From Hyposmocoma kahamanoa (lineage: Eukaryota > Arthropoda > Insecta > Lepidoptera > Cosmopterigidae): a DNA stretch of 64,000 bases. The first letter of the stretch is position 1; every line of letters starts with the position of its first letter. Location: positions 3,289,191 to 3,353,190 of the forward strand of contig NW_020653409.1 of assembly GCF_003589595.1 (NCBI RefSeq), written 5' to 3'. The notes under the pieces are model-generated. The model saw only the letters and a list, made by a program, of their open reading frames with translations, ran no database searches and was not told the origin of the DNA. Below are positions 1 to 11,590 of the stretch, in pieces. The translations under genes were made by a program, and so were the position numbers.

Positions 1-374
1 GCGATTTAAATCCGGAAAAATAGTTTCATTTGCTAAATAAAATATCTAATTTTGCACATAATTTTTATATGCAAATATTTCTCTTTAAGTACTACAGAGA
101 ACCTGCTAAATTTTGGTTTTCAACTAAAGGCCTTTAGTTATTAAATTCACATTAATCCCAAAATTTCCCAGCGGTTTAACGACACGCCGTGCCGCCCGCT
201 GTCCTGTCAGTCGCCATCGGGCGCTTGTCGACAACGACTCTCTATAAAATTTTCTCCGCCTGTCCTTATTTCATTCATATTAATTGTCAGCGCCCAAGTT
301 GTGGGACGCGAGGTCCCCTCACCTCACCTCCTAAAATGTAGAAATGCGTGGATATACCTCACCTTAAGTAAGTT
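1..374. other. No gene recognised
   Basis: Mostly AT-rich sequence. A GC-richer patch at about 175-235 is followed by a TATAAAA string near 244, which could be chance or a promoter. I see no supporting exon. Confidence 0.3.
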
Positions 375-565
375 AGCTTTACAGCTATTAACTGTAAAGC
401 TTCTCATGAAAGAGTTCTTCCAGTACAGCGACCCACTTCAGCCGTCAAGTAGTATTATGAGCATTACTGCGTTCCGGTTTTGAAGGGCAAAGGTGCAATT
501 GAAATTACACGCCCTTATGGACTCGGCGTGTCGAGCGCCGTCGCTGTGCCCTTCAGATCTTTTTG
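375..565 (+). repeat. RepC repeat, partial copy
   Basis: First of about 17 copies or pieces of a roughly 300-bp interspersed repeat, here called RepC. A full copy starts near gagctccttgtgaaagag, carries the phrases gcattactgcgttccgg, ggtgctggtgaaattacag and cagatctttgcgatttaaag, and ends near cgtcacttgatat followed by an A-run. The A-tail suggests retroposition (SINE-like). No tRNA A/B boxes are obvious. This copy covers the first two thirds and is diverged. Confidence 0.6.
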
Positions 566-1165
566 ATTGAAAGCACACCCCGGACACTGCATACAACAGT
601 CGAACATTATTTACCTACTACTACGTACAGCAAGGCGCTATATGCACATGCGCAAATGTGTGCGTGAAATAGCAGGGTTACCCATTACTTGCTCGTACTA
701 TTACGTTACGTGGTCAAAGCGGCAACATAGCGAAAATTTTAACTCGTATCTGTTATCTATAATTCTATTATAGAATCCTAATAATTCCACATGTTCATTG
801 CGTATTTATATCGATATAATATTATATTTTTTATTAATTCACTGACAAGAATATATTGAAAATTTATTTAAAAAATATAATAAAAGCACTTTGGACAGGT
901 ATCTTTAAAAAAGGTAACCAAAGTATTTGAAATTGCTTCCAACTTTATCATTATCTAGTTAATAATTAGGTATATTCACTACGTAACATTTATCGGCAAT
1001 AAAAATTTAAAATTCGAGAACCCTTCTCTAGCTCACGAAGTTATGGCGTCTTATTATATTGATACAATAAATCTGTATCATATTACCCTGCCGTCAATGT
1101 GCAGAGCGTGGTGCGGTATCTAAAGCTAGGGAGGGGCGGAGAGTGTCCGTTCTCATTTCTTATTT
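566..1165. other. No gene recognised
   Basis: AT-rich. Open frames here are short, with no motif or splice context that I recognise. Confidence 0.3.
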
Positions 1166-1275
1166 GCTCTCTGTTGAAAGCTCTGAGTGACACTGCAACT
1201 GTCATGGATAGGCGTGTTATTTACCAACAGGCGCCCGACTTGTTCGTCTAGTCGCATGATGTCATAAAAATATGA
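1166..1275 (+). repeat. RepC 3' end
   Basis: Matches the end of RepC: agctctgagtg, then cactgcaactgt, ggataggcgtgtt, the variant cgtctagtcgcatgatgtc and an A-rich end. Confidence 0.55.
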
Positions 1276-2305
1276 TGATGAATGAAATAATGATAATTAT
1301 CTTGAGGCTTTGTTTATAGACCAGTGTAATCATGTCGGTTACAACAAGGAACGTAATAAGTTTGAATACAAACCCATCGTTTGTCAGTACGCCTCCGTTA
1401 GAGTGGTTACGACTGATGGTGGCGACATTCGGCAGCAGCTTAGTCCATACGTCCGTACGGCGTCAGAAAAGGTCATACCAACATATGCAATCTTTTGTTT
1501 TGTTTGGTTGTTATACATATTAAATAAAACGGCTTTTTTACATTAATTGCTACGGGTCTTTGGAAATAAATAATGACAAATTAATTACACCTCCATTTTG
1601 TTCAGCGCATAAACTTAGCGTACCTATATGTGTAAGTAATTTGACATCGACACCGTTTCAAAGGTTTGTAATTAATTGTAACAGGAAGCATTTAATTATT
1701 TTAATCAATTAGGAATTCGACAACGTACAATTAATTTAAGAACGTGTTAATATTGGCCGATTAAGATTGTGTAACTAGATTAGGAATTCCGAAGCCAAGT
1801 ATAATCGAATTGGTAGCGAGAATTATTTTTTTTATTTTTTATGATACCCAGAGACGGGACGAAGACATAACAGTTGCAATGCCGCTTAGAGTTTTGTCAA
1901 GCCAAGCCAAGCCAAGCAGAGGCTATGGTTTCGAATCCGGGATTTGCAAAATTACCTCTTCCGGCCAGGGTGCTTACTGGACTCTCAGTATATGAAGTTA
2001 CGTCGTCAAAATTATATCACAATATAAAGTGCATGCAATAAAGTAACACATTCGAATCGAAAAAACGTAAATGTAAGAAACGAACAGTAAAGTAAAAAAT
2101 GCATTTATTTTAAAATACTCGTAGAATAGAAATCATTTGTTCTATATAAGAGCACCAAAGAGCACAAATCGTATGTAGCGTAAATTGGAATATTGTCTTT
2201 GGTAAATTGGTAAAAAGCTGTGGTAGCGTAATTGTTTGACCTATCGTTTCTCAAGCCAATTCATTTGAAATTTAACATGAGCATTTCGGTGAAAGAAAAC
2301 ATAGT
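1276..2305. other. No firm gene; short ORF with AATAAA
   Basis: A 63-codon ATG frame (1332-1523) is followed at once by ttaaataaaacgg, a polyadenylation-like signal. A second frame overlaps it (1310-1546). Neither product is recognised, so this is noted only. At 1904-1918 gccaa is repeated three times, and at 1927-1940 there is a B-box-like ggtttcgaatccgg, perhaps a tRNA-SINE relic. Confidence 0.25.
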
Positions 2306-2309
2306 GAGA

Positions 2310-2420
2310 AAATCTGCGTGTCGAGGAATCACAACCATCGAAGTGTGAAGTCCCCAACCCTCACCTGAGAGGAGACCCGTACCCTGCAGTGGAATATATT
2401 AATGGGTTGATGATGAATTG
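2310..2420 (-). repeat. RepD repeat (minus)
   Basis: Read on the minus strand this gives tcatcaacccattaata, a variant of cgtcccactgctgggcacg, then tctcctctcaggtgag and gttggggacttcacac. I call this interspersed family RepD; other copies lie near 14.6, 21.3, 28.5 and 50.2 kb. Confidence 0.55.
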
Positions 2421-3465
2421 CGAAAAACTAGTTCCATTTCCAAAAGTTATTGCAAAGTTTGAATTCTCATAGTACCAGGAATAAAGTGCACCACCGGCTA
2501 TACCTAACGTGACAATTCCCACTTTTAAGCTTCGTGTCCCACTGTCCCCAAAATGCTTAAGAGTGTCCCGCTTTCACAAAACAAAACATACGTAACAATA
2601 TTTTTTTAATGGCGCGAGAGCGAAAAAAATATAGAACCAGCCAACCAGACATCGAGCATCAGACTACACAAGACTAGTTCTTTTTTGAATTATTGATTCA
2701 TTAAACAATTTTAGTTCTTTTTTTTATCATTTGGTCACGTTAGGTATATCGCGCCCTCAACATTTTTTAAAATACCAACAGGCTTGTACAAATTGATGCC
2801 AAACCAATAAATACTGAAGCAGTAGTTGAGCTACTTTTGCCCTTAATTTAAAGCGCAACAAGCTCATTCCATACGTTCTTTCAAATAATGCGTTGCGATC
2901 GCTCGATAGCAACGAAGATGCGATCGCCGGCGATAAGATAGTCGCCACGTGTCGTACATGCTCGTAATTAAAGGTATGTGTGCTAGTGGGCTACATACTT
3001 TACAATTCTGCAACTACAAGGTCTCTGTTTGAGAAGGATATTTGAAATTTCTTTATTACAGTACATTGTCACGATAAGCCGCCTTGTATACGTATTAATA
3101 TACATAGATGTATTTTTAATAATACGTTGTGTACTAAAGGTGGTAAATAAGGAATTACCAAACGAGACTCTCGGAGTGAACCGCCCTTAAAGCCTACTAT
3201 GTTTTTCATCACACTTGCACGTAAATAGTATGATGAACACTTTACTCAACTTTAGGAACCTTCATTATGGAACGATTGCAAAAAAATTATAGTACACTGT
3301 GTTAACAATCCGATGTGTTTGTATGAGGTGACACAAGACAGTGCTTCGCTAGCATCGATTATTCGCTAGTGATGTCCTTTTGTGTATATGGATTTCCTTT
3401 TCGCGCTGTAACTTTCTTACAGCGAAAGTAAGTTTCAACCAATTTTTTTCAATCCAAACAAACGC
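2421..3465. other. No gene recognised
   Basis: At 2880-2950 a GATC/CGAT-rich patch (gcgatcgctcg, gatgcgatcgccggcg) resembles a MITE end, but I could not find its partner. Confidence 0.25.
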
Positions 3466-3602
3466 GCGTGGCATAGTTGGTATAGCGTCTGGCTCGGTAT
3501 GCTAGAAGATGTCGGTTCCAATTCGGGTGGATCGAAGTAATTTTTTCTAAGTGTTCAATCTTTGTATTAATAATTATAACAAACTCGTGGAATAATTTCA
3601 CA
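3466..3602 (+). repeat. tRNA-derived SINE-B, 3' part
   Basis: SINE-B family. There is an A-box-like tggcatagttggtatagcg, then cggtatgctagaaga and a diverged B box (ggttccaattc where other copies have ggttcgaatcc). The common tail follows (gtgttcaatctttgtatt, aataattataacaaactcg). Confidence 0.65.
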
Positions 3603-3656
3603 TAAAAAATAATTGAATATCAATTCAATAAAAATTTAAATACAATGAATAGCGAC

Positions 3657-3940
3657 ATCTTTAGCCGGGGTTGGTAGTTGTAAAGGGTATCTAACTGGGT
3701 GACGAAATACTTTCATAGATTTCTCATACGATTACGGCTAAAAAGTCGTTGAAAAAACCAAATACGAAAACACGACAACAATCATATAGAAATATTCGTA
3801 AAGTCCGCTGGTTCGTTCCGTGGCTTAGTTGCTATAGCGTCTGGCACGGTATGCTAGAAGACGTCGGTTCGAATCCGGCCGGATCGAATGATTTTTTTCT
3901 GAGTGTTCAATCTTTGCATTAATAATTATACCAAACAAAT
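3657..3940 (+). repeat. tRNA-derived SINE-B, near full length
   Basis: Best copy for defining SINE-B. A roughly 160-bp 5' region (ggttggtagttgtaaaggg, tgggtgacgaaa, gactaaaaagtcgttgaa in relatives) comes before a tRNA-like block with A box tggcttagttgctatagcg and a perfect B box ggttcgaatcc at 3866-3876. The tail ends aataattata. The pol III promoter therefore lies inside the unit rather than at its 5' end. Confidence 0.7.
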
Positions 3941-4075
3941 ATCAAAATACCACCTAATGACATATTTGAAATAAATCTTGTAAATGATAAACGTGTACAA
4001 ATTTAATGTTTACTTACAAAGAGCAAACTCTAGAATTTTGTTAATGAATTAATATAACAATATTATTAATTAATA

Positions 4076-4276
4076 ACGTGCACACTCAACATAGCCATGC
4101 ACTAGAGAAACCCTGTGTCACGGGTGCCATGGACACACACATAGACAACCACAAATGACACCCGAACTCACGAGAGAAATAAATGTAGGCCATACAAATA
4201 TTTCACGGTCCGAGAATCAAACCTGGGACCTCTGCATGGCAGTCCGGCATGGTAGTTCGTGAGGCCATGGAGGCAG
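4076..4276 (-). repeat. tRNA-derived SINE-A (minus)
   Basis: First of eight SINE-A copies. On its own strand the family reads actgcctccgtggccgaac (A-box region), then ggttaccatgccggactgcc, aggttcgattcccgg (B box), atttctctcgtgagtttggg, gacacagggtttccctagtg, and ends gtgtgcgttatt with an ATT-rich tail. This copy is diverged in the B box (caggtttgattctcg on its own strand). Confidence 0.75.
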
Positions 4277-4735
4277 TTAAGTTACTCAATAGAGTGTAAT
4301 TATAGCAGAGTGAATTTGATCCGTGCATCGTTTCAGGTTATATACTCGATGTATCCGTGTGACAATTTCAGTTGTAATTTGACTTAAAGTAAGTACCTAT
4401 GAAATAAAGATACCAGTACATATACCATGTATATATACCAGTTTGAATTTGAGAACTGCGGCCTATCTCAAAAATACATCGCACTGTCAATACAATAGAG
4501 TATCAACTCAAAAAGTGTATTTTTTTTTCAGAATCAATGAAAAACGAATTACTCACTTCTCGTGTAAAGTTATTAAAATTTATGTAAAGTTTATTACAGA
4601 TATCGAAACAATTTCCTACTTGCCAAATATATTAAAAAACTAAAGGGAAATAATATTTTCATATTTTCGACTAAGGACTGTTTTGTCCAGAACTAACTCA
4701 CAAAAAGTTTGTCACAAAAGAACTAGCCCATAAAA

Positions 4736-5042
4736 GTTTTTTTTTATAATATCAAGTGACGGGACGAACACATTGTACACCTGATGGTAAGCTACACGCC
4801 TGTCCATAACAGTTATAGTGTTCAGAGATTTAAATAGCAAAGATCTGAAGGGCACTGCCGCTGCGCCCGATACCCTGAAGCATAAACTGACAAGTCCCAT
4901 GGGCCTGTAATTTCACCAACACCCTTACCCTTCAAATCCGGAACGCAGTAATGTTAATATTACTGGTTGGTAGCAGAAATAGATAAGGTAGCAAGCAGTA
5001 TTTCCCTGTACAAACTCTTTCACAAGGAGCTCTACTGATACT
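4736..5042 (-). repeat. RepC, near full length (minus)
   Basis: Runs from the T-run (A-tail on its own strand) and atatcaagtgacgggacgaa to ctctttcacaaggagctc, so both ends are present. Confidence 0.7.
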
Positions 5043-6409
5043 AAACGTTTATCACAAAAGTGCTAGCTCAGAAAAACTTTTTGAGTTAGTAGATATCTTT
5101 TAATTGTTTCTTACATTATTCTAACGACGGTTTTATTGACTTTTAGAGAATCTATTTTTTTCTAATTGTTCAGCAATAGTATAAGTCTTGAGTTTCACAT
5201 ATTTTGAGTTACAACGCTATGTAATAGCACTGCGGCATATTCATTTGGAAGAACTTTAGTAAAAAAAATGAAGTGTACCTGTCGCGCAAAGTTGACGAAG
5301 CGTATACCGACCCAATGATGTCGCATGATTAACCAATGGAGAGCTCAAAGATATACCAAAGAAATCTTTATTTTAGTTTACAGCAACATTTTTAATAACA
5401 GCGATATGTTTCAGTTCTTGTTACTAACGCCGTTGCTAAGAGACGGGTTAAGTTTGAATTTCGGTGTCTAATTGGCTTTATATCTCTCTAACAACCCTTT
5501 GAAGGAGACCCTTACGCGTTTATTTTTTTTTAAGTTCGTTTCGTTTAATACACGTGTCATATTAAGAATGATTAGACCTCACTTAGTGCGTTCCTCGTAA
5601 CATGGTTTATATGATTAGTAGGTACAAATTACAAGCGTGTGCGTGCAGAGATCATCAAAACACGAACAACATCGAACACGTCAGACATGATAAAAGGCGG
5701 CTTACATCGATTTATTCTCCCGTGAATCGATCTTGATATACGCCGTTTCGATTCGATTGTCGATAAGACAGCGATCGCGCGCGATAGCGTCCTGCAACAT
5801 ATGTTACTCTGATGTTGTAAAGTAGCTTTTATATGGCTGCAAGTTTCTGGTGGCCAGTGACAGGCCGTGAGATCGAATATCTTTCTTCGAATAAATTTGA
5901 ATTTTCAAATTCGAAAAGAATCGAAAACAACGCTAGCATTAAATATTTAACGACATTATAAATTCAAATAATTGTAATAACGGAAACTAAAACATTAGAA
6001 TCTTATTTATATATATTATATTGACACCATACTGCTTTGGAAATGAAAATATTGTTTCTGATCAAGTGGAATAAGAGGACACCGTGGCAAGAGGAACTTG
6101 AAGCCTTAAATCATAATCTATCAGGTTTAGCACTGTAGTCTCTCAGTCAATAAAACAGAAAAACACATTAGTTTAAATAATTTGAAGAGATGTCGCTACT
6201 ATGCTCCAAATCCGGAAGACGGAAAAAACAGGTTTGACAGTTATGTAATCTTAAGACTTAGACTATGGAAACCAACTTTAAATTTCTTTATGGAACATGT
6301 TATCCAATATCTTTATAAGAAATATGATTACCGTTCCTCTCAGATTCTCGACTCTTTCCCCATACTTTGGGGAAAGCGTTTTCGGCAAATACATAGTGAG
6401 TATAGAATT
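5043..6409. other. No gene recognised
   Basis: AT-rich. There is a GC-richer CGAT-repeat patch at 5700-5800 (gaatcgatcttgatata, cagcgatcgcgcgcgatag). Open frames are short and unrecognised. Confidence 0.3.
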
Positions 6410-6545
6410 TTTTTTAATACCAAGTAACAGGACGAACGAGTCGCGCACCTGGTATCAAGCGACACGCCTCTCCATAGCAATTGCAGTATTACTCTGAGCT
6501 TTAACCTGCAAAGATCTGAAGGACACTGCCACCGCGCCTGTCAAG
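6410..6545 (-). repeat. RepC 3' half (minus)
   Basis: Covers the A-tail to gatctgaaggacactgcc, then stops abruptly. It lies head-to-head with the plus-strand copy just to the right. Confidence 0.6.
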
Positions 6546-6630
6546 AAGAACAAATAAAGTCTTGTAAGAATTTTGAAGGCCATTTAGTTGTTAGACGTGT
6601 TTTAACAGTCTAATGTTAAAGCAGCTTAGT

Positions 6631-6902
6631 AACAGCAGAGCTTCTTGTGAAAGAGTTCGTCCAGAAAAGTTCTACCACCTTACCTATTCTGCCTCCAAGA
6701 AGTAACGTGAGCGTTACTGTGTTTCGGTTTTGAAAGGTAAAGGTGCTGGTGAAATCACAGGCACATGAAACTTATCAACTTAAGTTTCACGGTAACGTAA
6801 CGGGCGCAGCGGCAGTGCCCATAAGATCTTTGCGATTTAAAGCTCTGAATGGCACTGCAACAGGCGCACTTGTTCGTCCCGTCACGTGATATAAAAAAAT
6901 AC
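6631..6902 (+). repeat. RepC copy (plus)
   Basis: Starts cagcagagcttcttgtgaaa and ends gtcacgtgatataaaaaaat. Inverted relative to the piece at 6410-6545, with 85 bp between them. Confidence 0.65.
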
Positions 6903-7437
6903 TAAATAAAAAAAGTTTCGCTTACATTGCTACGTACGTTGTGCTTATTTTTTCCTAGAAATAAAAAACAAATTGGTCTATAATTCGATACGGTATCGAT
7001 TAAAAATACTGAGTAGATCTTTAATCTACCAAGAAATTAGATCTACGCGAAATCACCAAGCACAACAAATCCGCTTTATTAAAAAGAAATCTAGTTTATA
7101 GCAGCATTACCTATGTCAGCGTTATTATGAGCACCAAATAGGCTTTATGTAAAATTGTATTTATTTTTAAACTAAACCACAAAGTTCTTATATCAATTGT
7201 CAGTACCGGATGAAAAATGAGAAAAAGTGTAGTATACAGGGTGGAAAAATTCAATGGAACATGAACAGGATTAATGAAGTTTAATGATTATCTTTAATTG
7301 TAAGATTGAATGTTTATTGGAGAGATTTTATCCATTAGTACCATAAAATAGTGAGAGTTTACATGTTTTGCATTTTTAGTTGCTTCGATTCCCGGTTTAG
7401 GCAAGCTTTTCAAACATTCTGTAAATAATAGTAATAA

Positions 7438-7575
7438 GAATAACGTACACACCCAACATAGCCCCGCACTAGGGAAACCCTGTGTCGCCGGATGCCATGG
7501 ACACACATATAGACAACCACAAATTACACCCAAACTCACGAAATAAATAAATGTAGGCCATACAAATATTTCTCC
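7438..7575 (-). repeat. SINE-A, truncated (minus)
   Basis: Only the 3' two thirds is present, ending at ggccatacaaatatttctcc; the tRNA-like head is missing. It sits inside the CAGGGTGG-ended element. Confidence 0.65.
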
Positions 7576-7689
7576 ATTTTCATGTTGCCATTCTCCATTT
7601 AAATGCAGTTGTTCATACCCAAAAAATAAAAGCTTGTGTTGTTTAAGTAGAATTAGCTATCTTAAGCATTTAAGGTACTTCTCTTCCCT

Positions 7690-7806
7690 TCGGTACAATT
7701 GGTCTACTTTCCCAATCGGTCCACTTCACTATTCGTCTATTTTCCTGATCGGTCCACTTGTTTTTTCCGATTCGTCTATTTCCAATTTTGTCTATTAATG
7801 CTCCAT
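7690..7806 (+). repeat. Degenerate tandem motif array
   Basis: About six loose repeats of a 20-25 bp unit built from two alternating phrases, (a)tcggtccactt and ttcgtctatttncc. It runs straight into the right inverted repeat of the surrounding element. Confidence 0.5.
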
Positions 7807-7825
7807 TGATTTGTTCCACCCTGTA

Positions 7826-8929
7826 TGCTGGAGAAATAAAAAAGCATAGAGTACTAGATTGTGTTCGATAATTCTTTTTTTTTTTTTGATTAAGAGAATA
7901 ATGCCTAAACTTTGTCCTTGAACTTCAATGGAAACTACCAGTCACTTCTTTTATTTACTCGATTTTTACTACTTAAACATTATCGTACACAATTCTGTCC
8001 CGTACTTCACAGAGAGAAGTTGTGTTACATATTTAGTGACAAATAGAACATGTTTCGACGTCAACTGGAATATTGATAGTTCTGTAACTCTTTTTGTGTA
8101 CTGCGTAAGTTTTTAAATACATGCAGTGAAAGTTACTCATTTTTAAATTAAGAACCAGAAAAAAAATAACGCACATGACTCCTATCACATATACACACAC
8201 CGGTGTATTTAGCAGAACAACCAAAAAGTGAGAACATTTTTATATTAACATAATATAACTATTACTACTTTTAGTAACGTTTATATTTATTTAAATAAAT
8301 GAGAATTAGATAAAGTAGCAATTGAATTAATATCGACTTAGTACTGGCTTACTCCACTTTTATTGAAAGAAATGTAATCTAAACGAAATGCATTTTTTTT
8401 ATTTTGTGACAAAACAGAAACAGCTGGCTGCATTGATTAAATCAAACTTTAATAAATAAAAAAACTTTACTTAAACAAACTAAATTTTATGAAATCTTCT
8501 AGAACGCATAAACAACCTCGAACCACTCATCAAACCAGTATTAATAAGAAATGAAAACAAATCAATGGAAAATATTGACAATCGACTAATTTTTTTACTT
8601 TCAAATTACACTTAAAAAAACCAGACGCATGAAAAAACACTGCATTATTTTGGGGATTTAAATAGTGTTTAGCTAAATGTGCCGACGTGTGTACACATCC
8701 ATGGCTGGTATCAAATATGATTAAATTCAATTTCGTATAAGAATAATATTATACATCTAAATTACTTTTATTTTTGTTTTTAGAACGGAGATTTGTTAAT
8801 GATAACTCAACCGACAAGAGCCTAACTCTTAATAAAAGAGAGAGGACTATAAAGTTACAGTACTAATTAATGATTTAGTTTGTTCTAATTTTCATCAATA
8901 ATTGATAACAACCTTGACGAAATATCATA
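7826..8929. other. No gene recognised
   Basis: AT-rich. Three short open frames (7928-8116 plus; 8033-8224 and 8530-8730 minus) show no family signature. Confidence 0.3.
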
Positions 8930-9115
8930 GCTGGCGCTACGACTAAAAAATCGTTGAAAAACCAAATACAAAGATATGACGGTCCGCTGGTTCGTTCCGT
9001 GGCTTAGTTGGTATAGCGTCTGGCACGGTATGCTAGAAGACGTCGGTTTGAATCCAGCCGGATCGAAGGAATTTTTTCTGAGTGTTCGCTCTTCGTATTA
9101 ATAATTATAATTGAT
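8930..9115 (+). repeat. SINE-B
   Basis: The tRNA-like block is well kept (tggcttagttggtatagcg, ggtttgaatccagc as a mutated B box), with the usual tail gtgttcgctcttcgtatt and aataattata. The 5' part is shortened. Confidence 0.65.
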
Positions 9116-9194
9116 AACAAATTTCCTTTAATGATTAGGCAGCAACGCCAGCTACCTTAATCGTTGCAGTTACAAGAAAACGGTCCTAGAAGAC

Positions 9195-10178
9195 TATCTA
9201 TGAATTTTGAAGATATTTTGATTGGCATTCACAGATGTTGAAAAAATGGTACAGTCAGCATGATAAAGGCAAACTAAGGCATATTTACAAAATTTTGTTT
9301 TATGCCATTCGATCCGGTCTCTGGTAAGGATCAATGGTATCTACGGGACCAACTGTGGTAAGAGTACTCGAAATGGCAGAAATCGCAAAAAATCTTTTAC
9401 CACACATTTTAAATGAAATTTTTTTGTTAGAAACGACACTGGCCACTACTCTAGAAATAAGACTTAAGTAAAACCAAATTATAATCATATCACAATTTTT
9501 TTTAATTTGAAACAGCTTTGTTATGTTTTGTTAATAGAGAATTGTCACTTTTAAAACGATTTTTAATCAAAATGTTCTCAAGTGTGGAAACAAATTAATT
9601 GGAACACATGGTCCTATCAAATGGCCACCGCGCTGTCCTGGTCTGACGCCACTTGATTTTTTCTTTGAGACTATGTAAAAAATTAAATTTATAAAAAAAT
9701 ACAACAGTGTTCAATAATTGAAAAACGCACTTGCAGCAATTTTCAATAGAATCCATCTGAGTAGAATTTCAGCAGCTACTTGCTCTTTGCGGAAGAAAGC
9801 GAATCGATGCATCCGCCGAGGCGGTAATCAATTCGGGCACTTACTATCATAAACTTTTTATGTTATTTTGCTTTTCGTTATTGTTTTTATTTTGAAATAC
9901 ATAATACGTTGTCAATTTGTTAGTTTCCTTATTGTTAGTTTCCAGAATAACTGATGACTAAATAGGTCCCTACAAAACGTGTGGTAAAAGATTTTTGCGA
10001 TTTCTGCCGTTTCGAGTACTCTTACCACAATTGGTCTCGTAGAGACTATTGATGCTTACCAGAGACCGGATCGAGTGGCATAAAAAAAGTTTTGTAAAAA
10101 TTGCCTTTATCTTGCAGACTGTACCATTTTTTCAAAATCTGTGAATGCCAATCAAAATACCTTCAAAATTCATAGATA
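9195..10178. mobile_element. Mariner-like relic with ~210-bp inverted arms
   Basis: The arms 9195-9413 and 9972-10178 are reverse complements with scattered differences. Shared landmarks are tatctatgaattttgaag, gattggcattcacaga, gatccggtctctggtaag and gagtactcgaaa. Such long arms are unusual for mariner-type elements. The roughly 560-bp middle carries the transposase relic listed separately. Confidence 0.65.
9610..9860 (+). pseudogene. DDE transposase C-terminal relic (mariner/Tc1-like)
   Basis: 9610-9666 translates as GPIKWPPRCPGLTPLDFFF. This matches the C-terminal block W-P-x-R-S-P-D-L-x-P-x-D-F that I know from insect mariner/Tc1-type transposases. The aspartate after SP, normally a catalytic residue, reads glycine here (PGL). 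A later segment near 9790-9850 resembles the family's final region, but frame changes and stops (for example atgtaa at 9674) break the reading. It cannot encode an active enzyme. Confidence 0.55.
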
Positions 10179-10730
10179 CTCAAATTCACACCCTGCTGTA
10201 CATTCTATTGAAGTTATAAATTAAAACAACTATTATATTCTAAGGCATTTGGAAATTCACCATAAATAATTAAGTACATGTTTAATTAGGCAAATTATGC
10301 ATCATTTTCGAAATTGAAATCCACCAAGTGGATTAATCTAATCCAAATAATGGCCTCTGACAATTTAATGGCAAAAATAAATAAAGCAACGGTCAACTAC
10401 CGCGGTATCTCTTTTTATCGACCAGTAATGGCGGAGCCAGTGCCGATTACCTGTTCAAATGCAGGTGGCTATGAAAATTTACGCACTTTACTTAGTTATA
10501 TAATATTTAATAGTAAAGTAAGTAAAAAGTAAAGTAATATAATATTTAAAAGATAATCAGGATCCAGTTATATTGAAAGGAATTTTTCTTTGTAATATTC
10601 GGTCTTTGTGTGAACAATAACAAAACAGACTCGTGGAGTATTTCACAAAAAAATATATTGTTAAAATATAAAAAAACCGATCCCAAAAGTTTGCTTGTCC
10701 GTTTTCACTGGATTTTATTTTCATTGGAAT
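10179..10730. other. No gene; SINE-B-like tail
   Basis: A short frame (10314-10532) is unrecognised. At 10575-10660 tttgtaatattcggtctttg and acagactcgtggagtatttc resemble a diverged SINE-B tail. Confidence 0.3.
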
Positions 10731-10740
10731 NNNNNNNNNN
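10731..10740. other. Assembly gap (10 N)
   Basis: Ten unknown bases. The true missing length is not given by the sequence. Confidence 0.99.
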
Positions 10741-11399
10741 CACAAGACACTAGTACACTTCATTTTATAGCTTAATTTTTCTGCCATAAAATTGAGTAGA
10801 GAATGCGGTAAATTACCTTTAAATTTTCATAATAATTACTATAATATATACGTAGAAAAGTTTAGGCAAGCCGGAGGGAAACGAATTATATGGACGCCTC
10901 GCCATTGGTCTATATGCCAAGTTTTGGGTGAAATTCAATAAACCGGATTCATCTATATATATTTAAAGTTGTTTAAAGAAAAGAAAAGGTAACAAAGAAG
11001 ACTGTAACAATAAAAGGTATAATAGAAAACGGGTACATTATTACAAAACGCTTCCTAACTTAATGATGATAACTTACCCCAAAAGGGCCGAGATATACTG
11101 AATTACAGATACGTATTCATAGGTACATGATAAAGACTGTAGTGGTTATAAACTTATTAAAATTGGTACTTGATTTAGATTTAATAATGATTATAAACTT
11201 AGTAAAGGAATCAAAATTAGACGCGATTGAATTTAAACAGCTCCGTAAGCTGTCGCGATCGAGCAGGGAGTGACGGTGGAACAAAACAAAATCAGAATGC
11301 GGGGCAAAAAGCTATGAAACTATTCAAAGTTTAAAATTAAATACGAGTGGCCAGGAACCGGAGAAAGGCGATAAAAAGGTGGAATGACGATGTAAGTCA
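10741..11399. other. No gene recognised
   Basis: AT-rich, with only short open frames and no recognised repeat. Confidence 0.3.
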
Positions 11400-11590
11400 C
11401 CCCGTCTAAACCCTCAGAAGTGGAAGATTTTCTTCAAATTGGAATGGGACCACTGCTGAAATACGCCCTTTTCAACAAAAAAAGAATGAACGAAATAGCT
11501 TCACAAATGTTAGAATAATCACGCAACATGCACAGAAAAATAATAAAGACGAATTGAAAACATCCTCCATTTTTGAAATCGTTTAAGAAA
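11400..11590 (-). repeat. RepE repeat, diverged (minus)
   Basis: RepE is an interspersed repeat reading (own strand) cgacttcaaaaaaggaggag, tgtgaaccgattt, ttgttgaaaagagggtacc, gaagtggtcccattt, and attccacctccaagggtgg. Here the order agtggaagattttcttcaaa, ggaccactgctgaaat, cttttcaacaaaaaaagaat, ttcacaaatgtt and cctccatttttgaaatcg is the same repeat read from the other strand. Confidence 0.5.

Larger units (their letters stand above)
7237..7823. mobile_element. TA-flanked element, CAGGGTGG inverted ends
   Basis: The left end cagggtggaaaaattcaatg and the right end, read in reverse complement (cagggtggaacaaatcaatg), form imperfect terminal inverted repeats of about 25 bp. Both are bordered by TA (7235-7236, 7824-7825), as expected for Tc1/mariner-type insertion. 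A truncated SINE-A lies inside. Next to the right end is a run of related motifs (ggtctactttccc, ggtccacttcact, gtctattttcc, ggtccacttg and so on). No transposase was seen, so this is probably non-autonomous. Confidence 0.6.

Noticed and set aside
1332..1523. 63-codon ORF followed by AATAAA
   Set aside because: No recognised family, an equally long overlapping frame, and no splice or promoter support; left as a note.
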